Source of the DNA: Archivesica marissinica
Lineage: Eukaryota; Mollusca; Bivalvia; Venerida; Vesicomyidae
Length of the DNA stretch: 64,000 nt
Reading direction: 5' to 3'
Assembly (NCBI GenBank): GCA_014843695.1
Contig: CM026401.1
Coordinates: 33,311,784 to 33,375,783 of the forward strand
This document shows, one piece after another, positions 25,016 to 36,676 of the stretch. The notes beneath the pieces are model-generated. The model made no database searches and was not told the origin of the DNA. It saw nothing but the letters and a program-made list of their open reading frames with translations. The position numbers and the translations under genes were made by a program. Each line of letters begins with the position of its first letter. Within the stretch, counting starts at the first letter, position 1.

Positions 25016-25706
25016 TGAACAGTACACCTCCATGTCCGTAGAGGAACAGTACACCTCCGTGTCCGTAGAGGAACAGTACACCTCCGTGTCCGTAGAGGAA
25101 CAGTACACCTCCGTGTCCGTAGAGGAACAGTACACCTCCGTGTCCGTAGAGGAACAGTACACCTCCGTGTCCGTAGAGGAACAGTACAACTCCGTGTCCG
25201 TAGAGGAACAGTACAATTCCGTATCCGTAGAGGAACAGTACAACTCCGTGTCCGTAGAGGAACAGTACAATTCCGTATCCGTAGAGGAAGAGTACAACTC
25301 CGTGTCCGTAGAGGAACAGTACACCTCCGTGTCCGTAGAGGAACAGTACACCTCCGTGTCCGTAGAGGAACAGTACACCTCCGTGTCCGTAGAGGAACAG
25401 TACAACTCCGTGTCCGTAGAGGAACAGTACACCTCCGTGTCCGTAGAGGAACAGTACACCTCCGTGTCCGTAGAGGAACAGTACACCTCCGTGTCCGTAG
25501 AGGAACAGTACACCTCCGTGTCCGTAGAGGAACAGTACAACTCCGTGTCCGTAGATGAACAGTACACCTCCGTGTCCGTAGAGGAATAGCATCATATAAC
25601 AACCGAATAACGTGAACAGTACAACTCCGTGTCCGTAGAGGAACAGTACAACTCCGTGTCCGTAGAGGAACAGTACAACTCCGTGTCCGTAGAGGAACAG
25701 TACAAC
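25016..25706. repeat. 27-bp minisatellite A
   Basis: The unit contains GAGGAACAGTACACCTCCGT then GTCCGTA and repeats every 27 bp, about 21 times to 25588. After a 25-bp interruption (25589-25613) three more units follow. Every unit is nine codons, so a plus-strand frame encodes repeats of EEQYTSVSV, and the minus frames are also open. Unit differences are ACC/AAC, GTG/GTA and TCC/TTC. No initiation context or non-repeat domain supports a gene. Confidence 0.96.
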
Positions 25707-25707
25707 T

Positions 25708-27553
25708 GTACAAGAACAGCACGGACCAGGTAGTGTATAAGAACAGCAAGGACCCAAGAACAGCACGGACCAGGTAGTGTACAAGAACAGCAAGGACCCA
25801 AGAACAGCACGGACCAGGTAGTGTACAAGAACAGCACGAACCCGGTAGTGTACAAGAACAGCATGGACCCGGTAGTGTACAAGAACAGCACGGATCCGGT
25901 AGTGTACAAGAACAGCACGGACCCGGTAGTGTACAGGAACAGCACGGACCCGGTAGTGTACAAGAACAGCACGGACCCGGTAGTGTACAGGAACAGCACG
26001 GACCCGGTAGTGTACAAGAACAGCACGGACCCGGTAGTGTACAAGAACAGCACGGACCAGGTAGTGTACAAGAACAGCACGGACCAGGTAGTGTACAGGA
26101 ACAGCACGGACCCGGTAGTGTACAAGAACAGCACGAACCAGGTAGTGTACAAGAACAGCACGGACCCGGTAGTGTACAGGAACAGCACGGACCCGGTAGT
26201 GTACAGGAACAGCACGGACCCGGTAGTGTACAAGAACAGCACGGACCCGGTAGTGTACAGGAACAGCACGGACCCGGTAGTGTACAGGAACAGCACGGAC
26301 CCGGTAGTGTACAAGAACAGCACGGACCAGGTAGTGTACAAGAGCAGCATGGACCAGGTAGTTTACAAGAACAGCACGGACCCGGTAGTGTACAAGAACA
26401 GCATGGACCAGGCAGTGTACAAGAACAGCACGGACCAGGCAGTGTACACGAACAGCACGGACCAGGTAGTGTACAAGAACAGCACGGACCCGGTAGTGTA
26501 CAAGAACAGCACGGACCCGGTAGTGTACAAGAACAGCACGGACCCGGTAGTGTACAATAACAGCATGGACCAGGCAGTGTACAAGAACAGTATGGACCAG
26601 GCAGTGTACAAGAACAGCACGGATCCGGTAGTGTACAAGAACAGCACGGATCCGGTAGTGTACAAGAACAGCATGGACCCGGTAGTGTACAAGAGCAGCA
26701 TGGACCAGGTAGTGTACAAGAGCAGCATGGACCCGGTAGTGTACAAGAGCAGCATGGACCCGGTAGTGTACAAGAACAGCACGGACCCGGTAGTGTACAA
26801 GAACAGCATGGACCAGGCAGTGTACAAGAACAGTATGGACCAGGCAGTGTACAAGAACAGCACGGACCCGGTAGTGTACAAGAACAGCACGGACCCGGTA
26901 GTGTACAGGAACAGCACGGACCCGGTAGTGTACAAGAACAGCACGGACCCGGTAGTGTACAGGAACAGCACGGACCCGGTAGTGTACAGGAACAGCACGG
27001 ACCCGGTAGTGTACAAGAACAGCACGGACCAGGTAGTGTACAAGAGCAGCATGGACCAGGTAGTTTACAAGAACAGCACGGACCCGGTAGTGTACAAGAA
27101 CAGCATGGACCAGGCAGTGTACAAGAACAGCACGGACCAGGCAGTGTACACGAACAGCACGGACCAGGTAGTGTACAAGAACAGCACGGACCCGGTAGTG
27201 TACAAGAACAGCACGGACCCGGTAGTGTACAAGAACAGCACGGACCCGGTAGTGTACAAGAACAGCATGGACCAGGCAGTGTACAAGAACAGTATGGACC
27301 AGGCAGTGTACAAGAACAGCACGGACCCGGTAGTGTACAAGAACAGCACGGATCCGGTAGTGTACAAGAACAGCATGGACCCGGTAGTGTACAAGAGCAG
27401 CATGGACCAGGTAGTGTACAAGAGCAGCATGGACCCGGTAGTGTACAAGAGCAGCATGGACCCGGTAGTGTACAAGAACAGCACGAACCCGGTAGTGTAC
27501 AAGAACAGCATGGACCAGGCAGTGTACAAGAACAGCACGGACCAGGTAGTGTA
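25708..27553. repeat. 27-bp minisatellite B, about 68 copies, with a 702-bp higher-order duplication
   Basis: The unit contains GTGTACAAGAACAGCACGGA then CCCGGTA. The first 100 bp have mixed unit lengths. Plus-strand translation gives a 577-codon frame (25821-27554) of YKNSTDPVV-type repeats. Most unit differences change an amino acid (K/R, N/S, T/M, D/N, P/Q, V/A) and few are silent, which is not the pattern of a selected protein. A block of 26 units recurs at a 702-bp offset (for example 26361 and 27063). Confidence 0.96.
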
Positions 27554-28014
27554 GAAAGCGTAGACAGTGTCCGTTACAATCTTCACTGTGTCCATATTAA
27601 ATTGCAATAAAGTCGTGTTCTAGATTTATTGCCCCAATTATGCTTAGAAGAAGATACATGGGTTTTAAAATGAATGGTTAATTAATGAAGCCCAAGAACA
27701 ATTGATTTTACACAAACTTTCGTGCTTCAAAGATTCAGTATTTAATTATAAAGTTTACAAATTTCGGATCTTATAAAAATTATTTGAACCAATTAGATGT
27801 AGTCAATTTATTATAGCCGATACTTGATAACAGTGGTTATGTCGTTTATTTCTAAAACATCTTACGTCGGTGGAATATCTAGCTCAGAGTGAGATTCACG
27901 TCGTGTAACCCATTCACAATTATAGTGTGTATGTATAGCATATGCATCGGCTACGACTGATAGCAAGTAAACGTATGAACCCTCCGGATCATTCCGTGAG
28001 CAACAAACAATTTT
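27554..28014. other. Unique spacer, no gene seen
   Basis: AT-rich DNA between minisatellite B and a MITE-like repeat. No coding or RNA signal was identified. Confidence 0.45.
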
Positions 28015-28474
28015 AGGTCAGACACCGCTATTGCAATTTCCATAGGCCACCATTATAACACACAGTGCCATTAGATTTCCCCCAAAAATAGTTTGGCACA
28101 AAAGAGAGTAGTTTTCAACAGAATGGCCTTTGAGCCACAGGAAAATGTCAAATTTCAATGGGGTTGACCGATTGCGTTTTTTATATTTCCCACTAAAGGC
28201 ACCCACCCCCTACTCTGAAGGTAATTTGGTGGTGAATGTTGCACTGACACCTGCATTTATAATATGCTGTTTATTTGTCACCAAATAATCTGCAAATATT
28301 TTTAAATATTCCAAAATGCAGCTCATATATTGTATTTTAATATTTAGAAGTCATTTTCAATATTTGTGACAATACCTACTCAGCCAATCAGTTCATGTAT
28401 CAATAACTCTTAAGGGCTTCCCTACACGTTTTCAACCAATCCCAGACCACTATATCAATAACACCGTCTGACCT
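28015..28474. mobile_element. MITE-like dispersed repeat G, copy 1
   Basis: Nearly identical to 34771-35229 along its whole length. It starts AGGTCAGAC and ends GTCTGACCT, giving short inverted termini. A 62-codon minus-strand open frame (28018-28206) has no known domain, and the other copy shows a related but altered frame, so coding is unlikely. The target duplication is not clear. Confidence 0.75.
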
Positions 28475-28610
28475 AAACAACACTGTATTGTGTTAGCATT
28501 CTACTATGAACCACCAGGGTGTCTAATATTTCAAAGTTCACGAGTCTAAATACCCGGGATACCTGCTAGTATGCTACATGTGTTGGATTTTAGGGTTTAA
28601 CATTGCAGCA

Positions 28611-28830
28611 ACAGTTTAGGTCAGCATATGACGACTTTCCAGCTAGTATTGGTGGAGGAAGACCCCGGGTGTCCCTTCGAGCAGTATTTTAGAGGCGGGT
28701 GGGCACCCTGGTATCACCACCGACCATCCGCAAGCCAACTGGATAGATTCCTCACATTCGACACCTCAAGTGGGATTCGAACCAGCAGCAGTGAGTGGAG
28801 CTTGGTTCATACTTTGATAAGCCACCCAGT
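28611..28830 (-). mobile_element. SINE family D, degenerate head
   Basis: On the plus strand it begins with the family's 3' end (TTAGGTCAGCATATGACGAC), then a GGTGGAGGAAGACCCCGGGT block, CAAGCCAACTGGATAG, and a box-B complement near GGGATTCGAACCAGCAG. The tRNA-like 5' head beyond about 28800 is poorly preserved. Relatives are at 56908, 58308 and 60454. Confidence 0.8.
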
Positions 28831-29453
28831 ATGGAACAGTACATACAAACAGACACACATGCAGAAAGCAACAGTCTCAAAACCTCCAAAACCGTATTTA
28901 GAAGATAATGTATATATTTTAATCGTCTATTGAATGCAAGCTCTCTCTATGTGTGTTACTTCATTACCATCAATGTAGATGTCAAGTTCACAGGAATCAT
29001 ACTTGTGTCCTTGACTAACTTCTCTGATGAAGTTGGTAATATTATTATTATTATTATACCATATTTATATAGCGCCTTTATCATATAAAAATTATACGTT
29101 CAAAAGCGCTTTACATGTTCATGTAACAATTAACACATATAGAATAAGAAGTACAAAAATAGAAGTCAAGTGGTAAAAGTACAGATAAACCTTATACTTA
29201 AAATAATGATTGCAATTTACAGATAAAGTTAAAGAACAAATACAAAAGGACATAATAATAAAACAAAAAGTATTTCAACATTACAATATGAAGTAAAATA
29301 AATCTATTTTACATAGATAAACAAAAGTCATTTTAGCAGTGATAAAAAACATGTATATCCGAAATTAAATAAGTGTAGTTACAAATCCAAAATAATTAAT
29401 AATATGTTGTATACACACAGTCACTTTATGCACGTCCAGAGTATTGTCGAACA

Positions 29454-30330
29454 TTAATCTCCATGTGCTTGCACAAAAAAGTGAGTTTTCAATGATCTTT
29501 TGAATAAACACAATGTCTCAGAGTCTCTTATTCCTGGTGGTAACGCATTCCATAATTTCGGCGCAGCTGTTCCGAAACTCCTGTCTCCGTATGTTACTGT
29601 TCGATTTGTTGGTGTCACGAGTCGAAGTGAGCTATTCTTTGATCTTAAGTTTCGTGTTGGTTGATATACACTCATGAGGTTAGTGATATACTTCGGTGCC
29701 TGATGATGTAGTGCTTTGTAGGTCAGAGTAAGGATCTTGTACTGGACCCTGTATTGTATTGGCAGCCAATGGAGCTCCTTCAGGATTGGAGACACGTGAT
29801 CGTATCGGGACGTTTTTGTAATTAGGCGCGCTGCTGTATTCTGGACGTTCTGTAATTTGTTCAGAATTGTATTTGGTACCCCAGTCAGCAGCATATTACA
29901 ATAGTCTAACCGTGATGTAACTAATGAGTTGACTAGAGTTTTTGTTGCATCAGCTGTTAGGAATTTTCTAATATGACCGATTTGACGTATTTGGCCATAG
30001 CAGGACCTGCAGACAGAGTTGACATGCTGCTCCATGTTCAGCCTTGAGTCGAGCATTGCCCCAAGGTTTCTAACACATGAAGATGGTTCAACTGTGGAGT
30101 TTCCAACAGTTACTGACATGTTTTCAATCATTTTGGCATTTTGGTTTGAAGCGAAAACGATAACTTCTGTTTTGTCAGAGTTCAATTTTAGCATATTATT
30201 ATGCATCCAAGATACAATTTCCTGAAGACAGCTTTCAATGCGGTGTATTGTTTCTGTTTGACATAGATTGTCTGTTGGTTTGAAAGATAGGTATAGTTGT
30301 GAATCGTCAGCATAGAATGATGGTGAAGTC
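29454..30330 (-). pseudogene. LINE reverse transcriptase, catalytic YADD and C-terminal part
   Basis: The open frame runs from 30380 to 29454 (308 codons). Residues before about 21 are out of phase with the true protein. YADD, reverse-transcriptase motif C, is at residues 23-26. Downstream come a thumb-type region with LVTSRLDYCNMLL, VQNTAARLI and LKELHWLPI, and a C-terminal GDRSFGTAAPKLWNALPPGI segment. This architecture is characteristic of CR1/L2-type LINEs. A single small indel separates it from the upstream part, so the copy cannot make an active enzyme. The stop is the natural C-terminus of the family, judged by the preceding FKRSLKTHFF block. Confidence 0.92.
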
Positions 30331-32266
30331 CATGCCTTTTGCAAATAGAACCAACAGGTTTTGTATACATTGTATAACATTTTGGACCCAACACTGATCC
30401 TTGGGGCACACTGAAATGCATGTGAACTGGTTTTGAACGTTTGTCATCAATGCACACAGTTTGACTACGATCGGTCAAATATGATCGTATCCATGAGAGC
30501 GGTTGGTCAGTAATACCAAAATGGTGTTCCAGGCGGTGTAGCAGCGTGTCGTGATCAATTGTATCGAATGCAGCTGACAGATCGAGTAGAACTAATATTG
30601 TAACATTGTTCTGGTCCAGTGATTGAAGGATGTCATGTTGAACTTTCAGTAATGCGGTTTCTGTTGAATGTAATTTTCTGTATGCTGATTGATACTCTTC
30701 ATGGAGATTGTTTTGTGTCAAATGTTCTTCAATGCGAGAGCTGACTACTTTTTCTAGAATCTTTGAGATATAAGGTAGATTTGATACAGGTCTGTAGTTT
30801 TTAAGTGTGTTTTCATCCAGACTTGGTTTTTTCAAAAGTGGTCGTACATGAGAGCTTTTGAAAGACTTTGGTACATTGGAAGTTTCCATAGATATATTTA
30901 CAATCTTTGTCAATATAGGTAAAAGTTCTGTCAAGCAAGATTTCAGGAGCCAAGTCGGGATTGGATCAAGCTCGCAGGATTTATTTGGTGAACGAACTAT
31001 CAGTTTTTTTACTTCCTCCTCTGATGCGGGACTGAGTTCTAGCAAACGGCTAATATCAGCTTGATGTTCAGTTTCTGTATCTACAGCACTTGCATTGGAA
31101 TGATTGTTTGATGTTAAATCATTTCGAATGCCTTCTACCTTATTGATAAAGAAGTCACTGAAATCCTGTGCCAGTTCCTCAGATGTTTTGCCAGATGGTA
31201 GTGAAACTGCACTAGGACCTTCCAATAGGTGTTTAGTGATCTTAAATAGACTCTTTTGATCACGTCCGCAAGACGCAACTTTATCTGCGAAGTAGTCTAC
31301 TCTCGTTTTGCGAAGCATTTTGTTTACATCGGCACATTGTCTCCTATAAATTTCGTGGTCAATTGTGAGTCTAGTTTTACGCCATTTGCGTTCAAGCTTA
31401 CGCCTGGTGTGTTTAGCGTCATGAAGCTCTTCTGTGTACCAATGGCAAGTAGGTCTTTGTGTTATTGTTTTTGTACGTAAGGGGGCATGCTTATCTATCA
31501 AAGCTGATAGTTCATTTGTATATGTACTCACAAGGTCTTCGGCATCAGTACATTGCATACTACTACACAGAGATTCAGATGTTAGAATATCGTTTTTGAA
31601 CGAATCAACGTTGATGGACCGAAGTTTTCTAAATGATATGGTTTTCCTAACTGGCAATGGTTTTGCAGCGGTTGCATTAAATATCACTGCATAGTGATCT
31701 TTTGACACCTTCCCAGAACTGTCTGATAATCCCGGGTCCTTAACACCAATGTTCGAAACAGTTTTGTCCGTATCTCTGGTAATGACCACATCTAGTGTGT
31801 GTCCATGCACATGTGTTGGTTCGTGCACATGCTGTAACATTCCACAGGACTGTAAAATATTTGTAAACTTGGTGGTATCGTAAACTGCTATATTATCTAG
31901 ATGTAGGTTTAAATCTCCAGTTATGATAACATTTGTGTCGATTGTTGTGTATCTTGCCAGAAATTGAGGCCATTCATCATTTAGGAAAACACTGGTCTTT
32001 AAACCATTTTCTTTAGATGGAGGAGGTCTGTATATGACAACCAATCGGAGTGAGTAGTCTTTTATTTCAACACTGCAATCCATATATTCAATAGTAGAGA
32101 AATCTTTGTCGCGTGTTGAAGCTACTATGCGGATATTTATATTTGCCTTGTAGATGAGTGCAACACCACCTCCACCACCCTTTTTACCACGCCTTATACC
32201 AGGACGAGGGACATGTTTGATATTGTAACCGTTTGGTAAAAGTTCACCAAGACATGCTTTATCAAT
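30188..32266 (-). pseudogene. LINE endonuclease plus N-terminal part of the reverse transcriptase
   Basis: This is the first of two open parts of a broken retrotransposon polyprotein, which nicks target DNA and copies its RNA into DNA. The open frame formally starts at 32320, but its first 18 residues come from the adjoining SINE. In that numbering, the endonuclease shows YRPPPS (97-102), the metal-binding GDLN (135-138), HTLDVVI (174-180) and KDHYAV (207-212), where SDH is usual. The reverse transcriptase shows [10 protein letters not shown] (506-515), motif A LDLSAAFD (579-586) with its catalytic Asp, and motif B PQGSVLGP (639-646). The frame loses reading phase near 30311-30330, just before the catalytic YADD, and runs on in the wrong frame to a stop at 30188. 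The endonuclease start is missing. Confidence 0.92.
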
Positions 32267-32519
32267 GTAATCCAGGGATCGCAGGTTCGATCCCCCGACT
32301 GACCCTAATAAAATTAACAATCTTTCAGATGGGACTTTAAACCGAGGTCACGTGTCGGTGCTGTACACCGTGCACGTAAAAGAACCTGAGGAGACTCTGG
32401 AATGGGTCTCTGTCTGTATCATTGCACTACCCTCCAAAACTCTAAAATGACTAATCGCTTCAGGAGGCGTCGCTCATATGGGCAACCGGTAGCGACGATA
32501 ATAAACGTAAAACACACAC
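32267..32519 (+). mobile_element. SINE family C, lacking its 5' end
   Basis: Starts within the tRNA-like head (TAATCCAGGGATCGCAGG) and continues through the GACTTTAAACCGAGGTCACG block to the AACGTAAAACACACAC tail. The first 35-40 bases are missing exactly where the LINE begins. No second SINE half is present beyond the LINE's other end, so this is not a simple insertion of the LINE into the SINE. Confidence 0.85.
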
Positions 32520-32772
32520 TCTGATGAAGTGTCGATATATTACACTATGGTGAAGTGTCGATATATTATACTATGATGCAGTATGGCACGGTTGCGGACT
32601 ATTAATATAAGTAGAGTTGCTACTATTGCAAGCTTATTGCAAACAAAATGCATTCTATTAAGAATGTTGGGTATTATACAGTTTTATTAGCTGTATTATT
32701 AGACAATAAATTCTAATGCAATTATATGTCTTGCATCTGGATGTCGTAATGCTCATCACAGTTTAACGACAC

Positions 32773-33660
32773 GATACGTGGGAACAGGGGGTAGGATGTG
32801 TACGATATACAATACGTGGGGGAAACGGGGGGGGGGGTACAATATGTGTGATGTGTTATACGTGTAGGATCACGGGGTGGTGGTACGATAGGTGTGGTGT
32901 GCTATACGTGTAGGGTCACGGGTGGGGTACGATATGTGTGATGTGCTATACGTGTAGGGTCACGGGTGGGGGTACGTCGATATGTGTGATGTGCTATACG
33001 TGTAGGGTCACAGGGTGGGGTACGATATGTGTGATGTGCTATACGTGTAGGTCACGGGGTGGGGGTACGATATGTGTGATGTGCTATACGTGTAGGGTCA
33101 CGGGGGTGGGGTACGATATGTGTGGTGTGCTATACGTGTAGAGGCACGGGGTGGGGTACGATATGTGTGATGTGCTATACGTGTAGGGTCACGGGGTGGG
33201 GTACGATATGTGTGATGTGCTATACATGTAGGGTCACGGGGTGGGGGTACGATATATGTGATGTGCTATACGTGAAGGGTTACGGGGTGGGGTGCGATAT
33301 GTGTAATGTGCTATACGTGAAGGGTCACGCGGTGGGGGTACGATATGTGTGATGTGCTATACGTGAAGGGTCACGGGGTGGGGTACGATATGTGTAATGT
33401 GCTATACGTGAAGGGTAACGCGATGGGGGTACGATATGTGTGATGTGCTATACGTGAAGGGTCACGGGGTGGGGTACGATATGTGTGCTGTGCTATACGT
33501 GTAGGGACACGGGGTGGGGTACGATATGTGTGCTGTGCTATACGTGTAGGGACACGGGGTGGGGATACGATATGTGTGATGCGCTATACGTGTAGAGGCA
33601 CTGGGTGGGGTACGATATGTGTGATGTGCTATACGTGTAGAGGCACTGGGTGGGGTACGG
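32773..33660. repeat. 45-bp G-rich minisatellite, about 20 copies
   Basis: The unit contains GTGATGTGCTATACGTGTAG followed by GGTCACGGGGTGGGG. Early units (to about 32860) are irregular and include an 11-base G run at 32827-32837. Variants include CGTGAAGGG and GAGGCAC. G-rich stretches are on the plus strand throughout. The array abuts a second array directly. Confidence 0.95.
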
Positions 33661-33990
33661 TGCAACATGCAACGCTATGACATGCAACGTGTTACAACAT
33701 GCAACGTTACGACACGCAACGTGTTACAACATGCAACGTTACGACATGCAACGTTACAACATGCAACGTTACATCATACAACGTTACAACATGCAGCGTT
33801 ACAGCATACAACGTTACAACATGCAACGTTACAACATACAACGTTACGACATGCAACGTTACAACATGCAACGTTACAACATGCAACGTGTTACAACATG
33901 CAACGTGTTACAACATACAACGTGTTACAACATACAACGTGTTACAACATACAACGTGTTACAACATGCAACGTATTACAACATGCAACT
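33661..33990. repeat. 15- to 17-bp minisatellite
   Basis: Units are ACAACATGCAACGTT (15 bp) with 17-bp versions ending ACGTGTT. Variants are CATACA, CACGCA and GACATGC. All plus-strand frames are open and encode low-complexity peptides. It begins where the 45-bp array stops, with no spacer. Confidence 0.93.
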
Positions 33991-34470
33991 TTCACTTGGA
34001 CATAATCAAAGAAACCTCCTGTTAATAAAGACAACTAGACGGATGGCAGTGGTACGGATGGCGGATACACGATGTATCAGTTTCCAATCTATGAAAACGT
34101 TACACCGTATCGTGAGAAAACGTATAGAAAATGACAGGTTCTGTGACACCATCTTTATACATCGATGATCTAAGCATACTAATAGCCAGATAAGTATAGA
34201 TTGCCGGTCGGTAGATTGTAACTTTGTTTCAATTTTCAAAGAAGAAATTCGCATGCTTCGAGAGATGGTTACAATAGTTTGAGAATTGGTCACGTTTGAA
34301 AATTAATCGGGAGGCGGGTAGAACACTTTCACCCGTGTCACGTGGGCACAGAACCAAATAGATTGTTGTTCGTATAAGGTCAATTATTGTGAAACTATTT
34401 CGTACACTCATACCCGAATCCAGTGTAGATCAAACCGAACGTATATATAGAACAAATACTCGCTAAAACA
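33991..34470. other. Unique spacer, no gene seen
   Basis: Short open frames on the minus strand (34006-34411) have no recognisable motif. Confidence 0.4.
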
Positions 34471-34710
34471 CGGTTCGATCCCCTGTCTGATCCTAATAAA
34501 ATTAACAGTCTTTCAGATGGGACGTTAAACCGAGGTCTCGTGTCGGTGCTTTACACCGTGCACGTAAAAGAACCAGAGGAGATTCTGGAATTGGTCTCTG
34601 TCTGTATCATGCACTATCCTCCAAAATCTAAAATGACTAATCTCTTCAGGAGGCGTCGCTCATATGGGCAACCGGTAGCGACGATAAATAAACGTAAAAC
34701 ACACACAAAA
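34471..34710 (+). mobile_element. SINE family C, 5'-truncated
   Basis: Begins at box B (CGGTTCGATCCCCTG) and runs through the GACGTTAAACCGAGG core and the AACCGGTAGCGACGATAAAT block to an AAACACACACAAAA tail. Confidence 0.87.
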
Positions 34711-34770
34711 CATGGTGATATTTTCATCAAATAGGGAATTATTTTAGAAATTTTAGATTGAATGCAATAA

Positions 34771-35229
34771 AGGTCAGACACCGCTATTGCAATTTCCATA
34801 GGCCACCATTATAACACACAGTGCCATCATACTCCCCCCAAATTGTTTGGAACAAAAGACAGTAGTTTTCAACAGACTGGCATTTGAGCCACAGGAAAAT
34901 GTCAAATTTCAATGGGGATGACCGATTGCGGTTTTTTAAATTTCCCACTAAAGGCACCCAACCCCTACTCTGAAGGTAATTTAGTGGTGAATGTTGCACT
35001 GACACCTGCATTTATAATATGCTGTTTATTTGTCACCATATTTTCTGCAAATATTTTTAAATATTCCAAAATGCAGCTCATATATTGTATTTTAATATTT
35101 AGAAGTCATTGTCACTATTGCTGACAATACCTACTCAGCCAATCAGTTCATGTATCAATAACTCTTAAGGGCTTCTCTACACTTGTTTAACCAATCCCAG
35201 ACCACTATATCAATAACACCGTCTGACCT
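34771..35229. mobile_element. MITE-like dispersed repeat G, copy 2
   Basis: Nearly identical to 28015-28474, including the AGGTCAGAC start and GTCTGACCT end. Small differences include CATACTC for TAGATTT and a shorter CACCATATT segment. Located about 6.8 kb from copy 1 in the same orientation. Confidence 0.75.
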
Positions 35230-35235
35230 AAACAC

Positions 35236-35868
<633 letters not shown>

Positions 35869-36292
35869 CAACCTGGACAGAACACAATACTGTATGGTAG
35901 ATAGTGTGTGGTCCTATTACACTGTGCTATTACACTGTGCTATTACACTGTGCACTGTATGTACTATTCAGACATATGGTCCCTCAGATATGACGCACAG
36001 CGATACGTAGTCCAGTGGTTAACACGATGGACTGGGAATCCAGGGGTCGCAGGTTCGAGCCCCCATCTGACCCTAATAACATTAACAAGCTTTCGGATGG
36101 GACTTTAGACCGAGGTCTCGTGTAGGTGTTTTACACCGTGCATGTAAAAGAAAGAACCAGAGGAGATTCTGGAATAAGTATATGTCTGTATCATTGTACT
36201 ATCCTCCAAACAAATCTAATATGACTAATCTCTCCAGGTGGCGTCGCTCATATGGGCAACAGGTAGCGACGATGCATAAACGTAAAACACAT
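35869..36292 (+). mobile_element. 285-bp direct repeat, copy 2, with full SINE family C
   Basis: 35869-36153 repeats copy 1 exactly. The SINE C here (about 36002-36292) is complete: tRNA-like head TAGTCCAGTGGTTAACACGA, core GACTTTAGACCGAGG, and the CAACAGGTAGCGACGATGCA block. This is probably the true locus. Confidence 0.88.
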
Positions 36293-36430
36293 AGCAAGCT
36301 TTTAAATACCTGACATACTGAATTAACTATCCGGAACATGTAGTATGTTAGTTGGGAGTTCGTAAGAAACGTGTCATTGACTTTGCAGAGTTGTCCAATA
36401 CAAAACCAAATGAGGTAAACAACCGTGTTT

Positions 36431-36564
36431 GTGTTTTACGTTTGTTTATCGTCGCTACCGGTTGCCCATATGAGCGACGCCTCCTGAAGAGATTAGACGG
36501 GGGATCGAACCTGCGATCCCTGGATTACCAGTCCAGCGTGTTAACCACTGGACTATAGATCCGT
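36431..36564 (-). mobile_element. SINE family C with internal deletion
   Basis: Minus-strand copy that joins the 3' block (GAGCGACGCCTCCTGAAGAG on the plus strand) directly to the tRNA-like head (GATCGAACCTGCGATCCCTG). The central core, about 150 bp, is missing. The head keeps a good anticodon-arm hairpin. Confidence 0.85.
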
Positions 36565-36676
36565 TTGTAGGTAAACAACCTAACTGCACTAGACTAAATA
36601 ACGTACATGTGAAATGCCGTTTGAAAGTTCTCGAATCACTTTAGATTCTATGCGTATTATATTTATTAGCGCAGGC

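Larger units (their letters stand above)
29040..32266 (-). mobile_element. CR1/L2-like non-LTR retrotransposon, 5'-truncated
   Basis: A LINE on the minus strand carries an apurinic-type endonuclease, a reverse transcriptase and a roughly 400-bp 3' region. Its 3' end (low coordinates) has an AAAGCGC-type segment with a TATATAGCGCC-like stretch and an (ATT)n tail at 29041-29057, typical of CR1/L2-group elements. The 5' end stops inside the endonuclease domain at about 32266, where it meets a SINE C fragment. It is disabled by truncation and a frameshift. Confidence 0.92.

Noticed and set aside
25008..25793. Several 195- to 261-codon frames on both strands
   Set aside because: Products of the 27-bp array A; both strands are open and the peptides are pure repeats.
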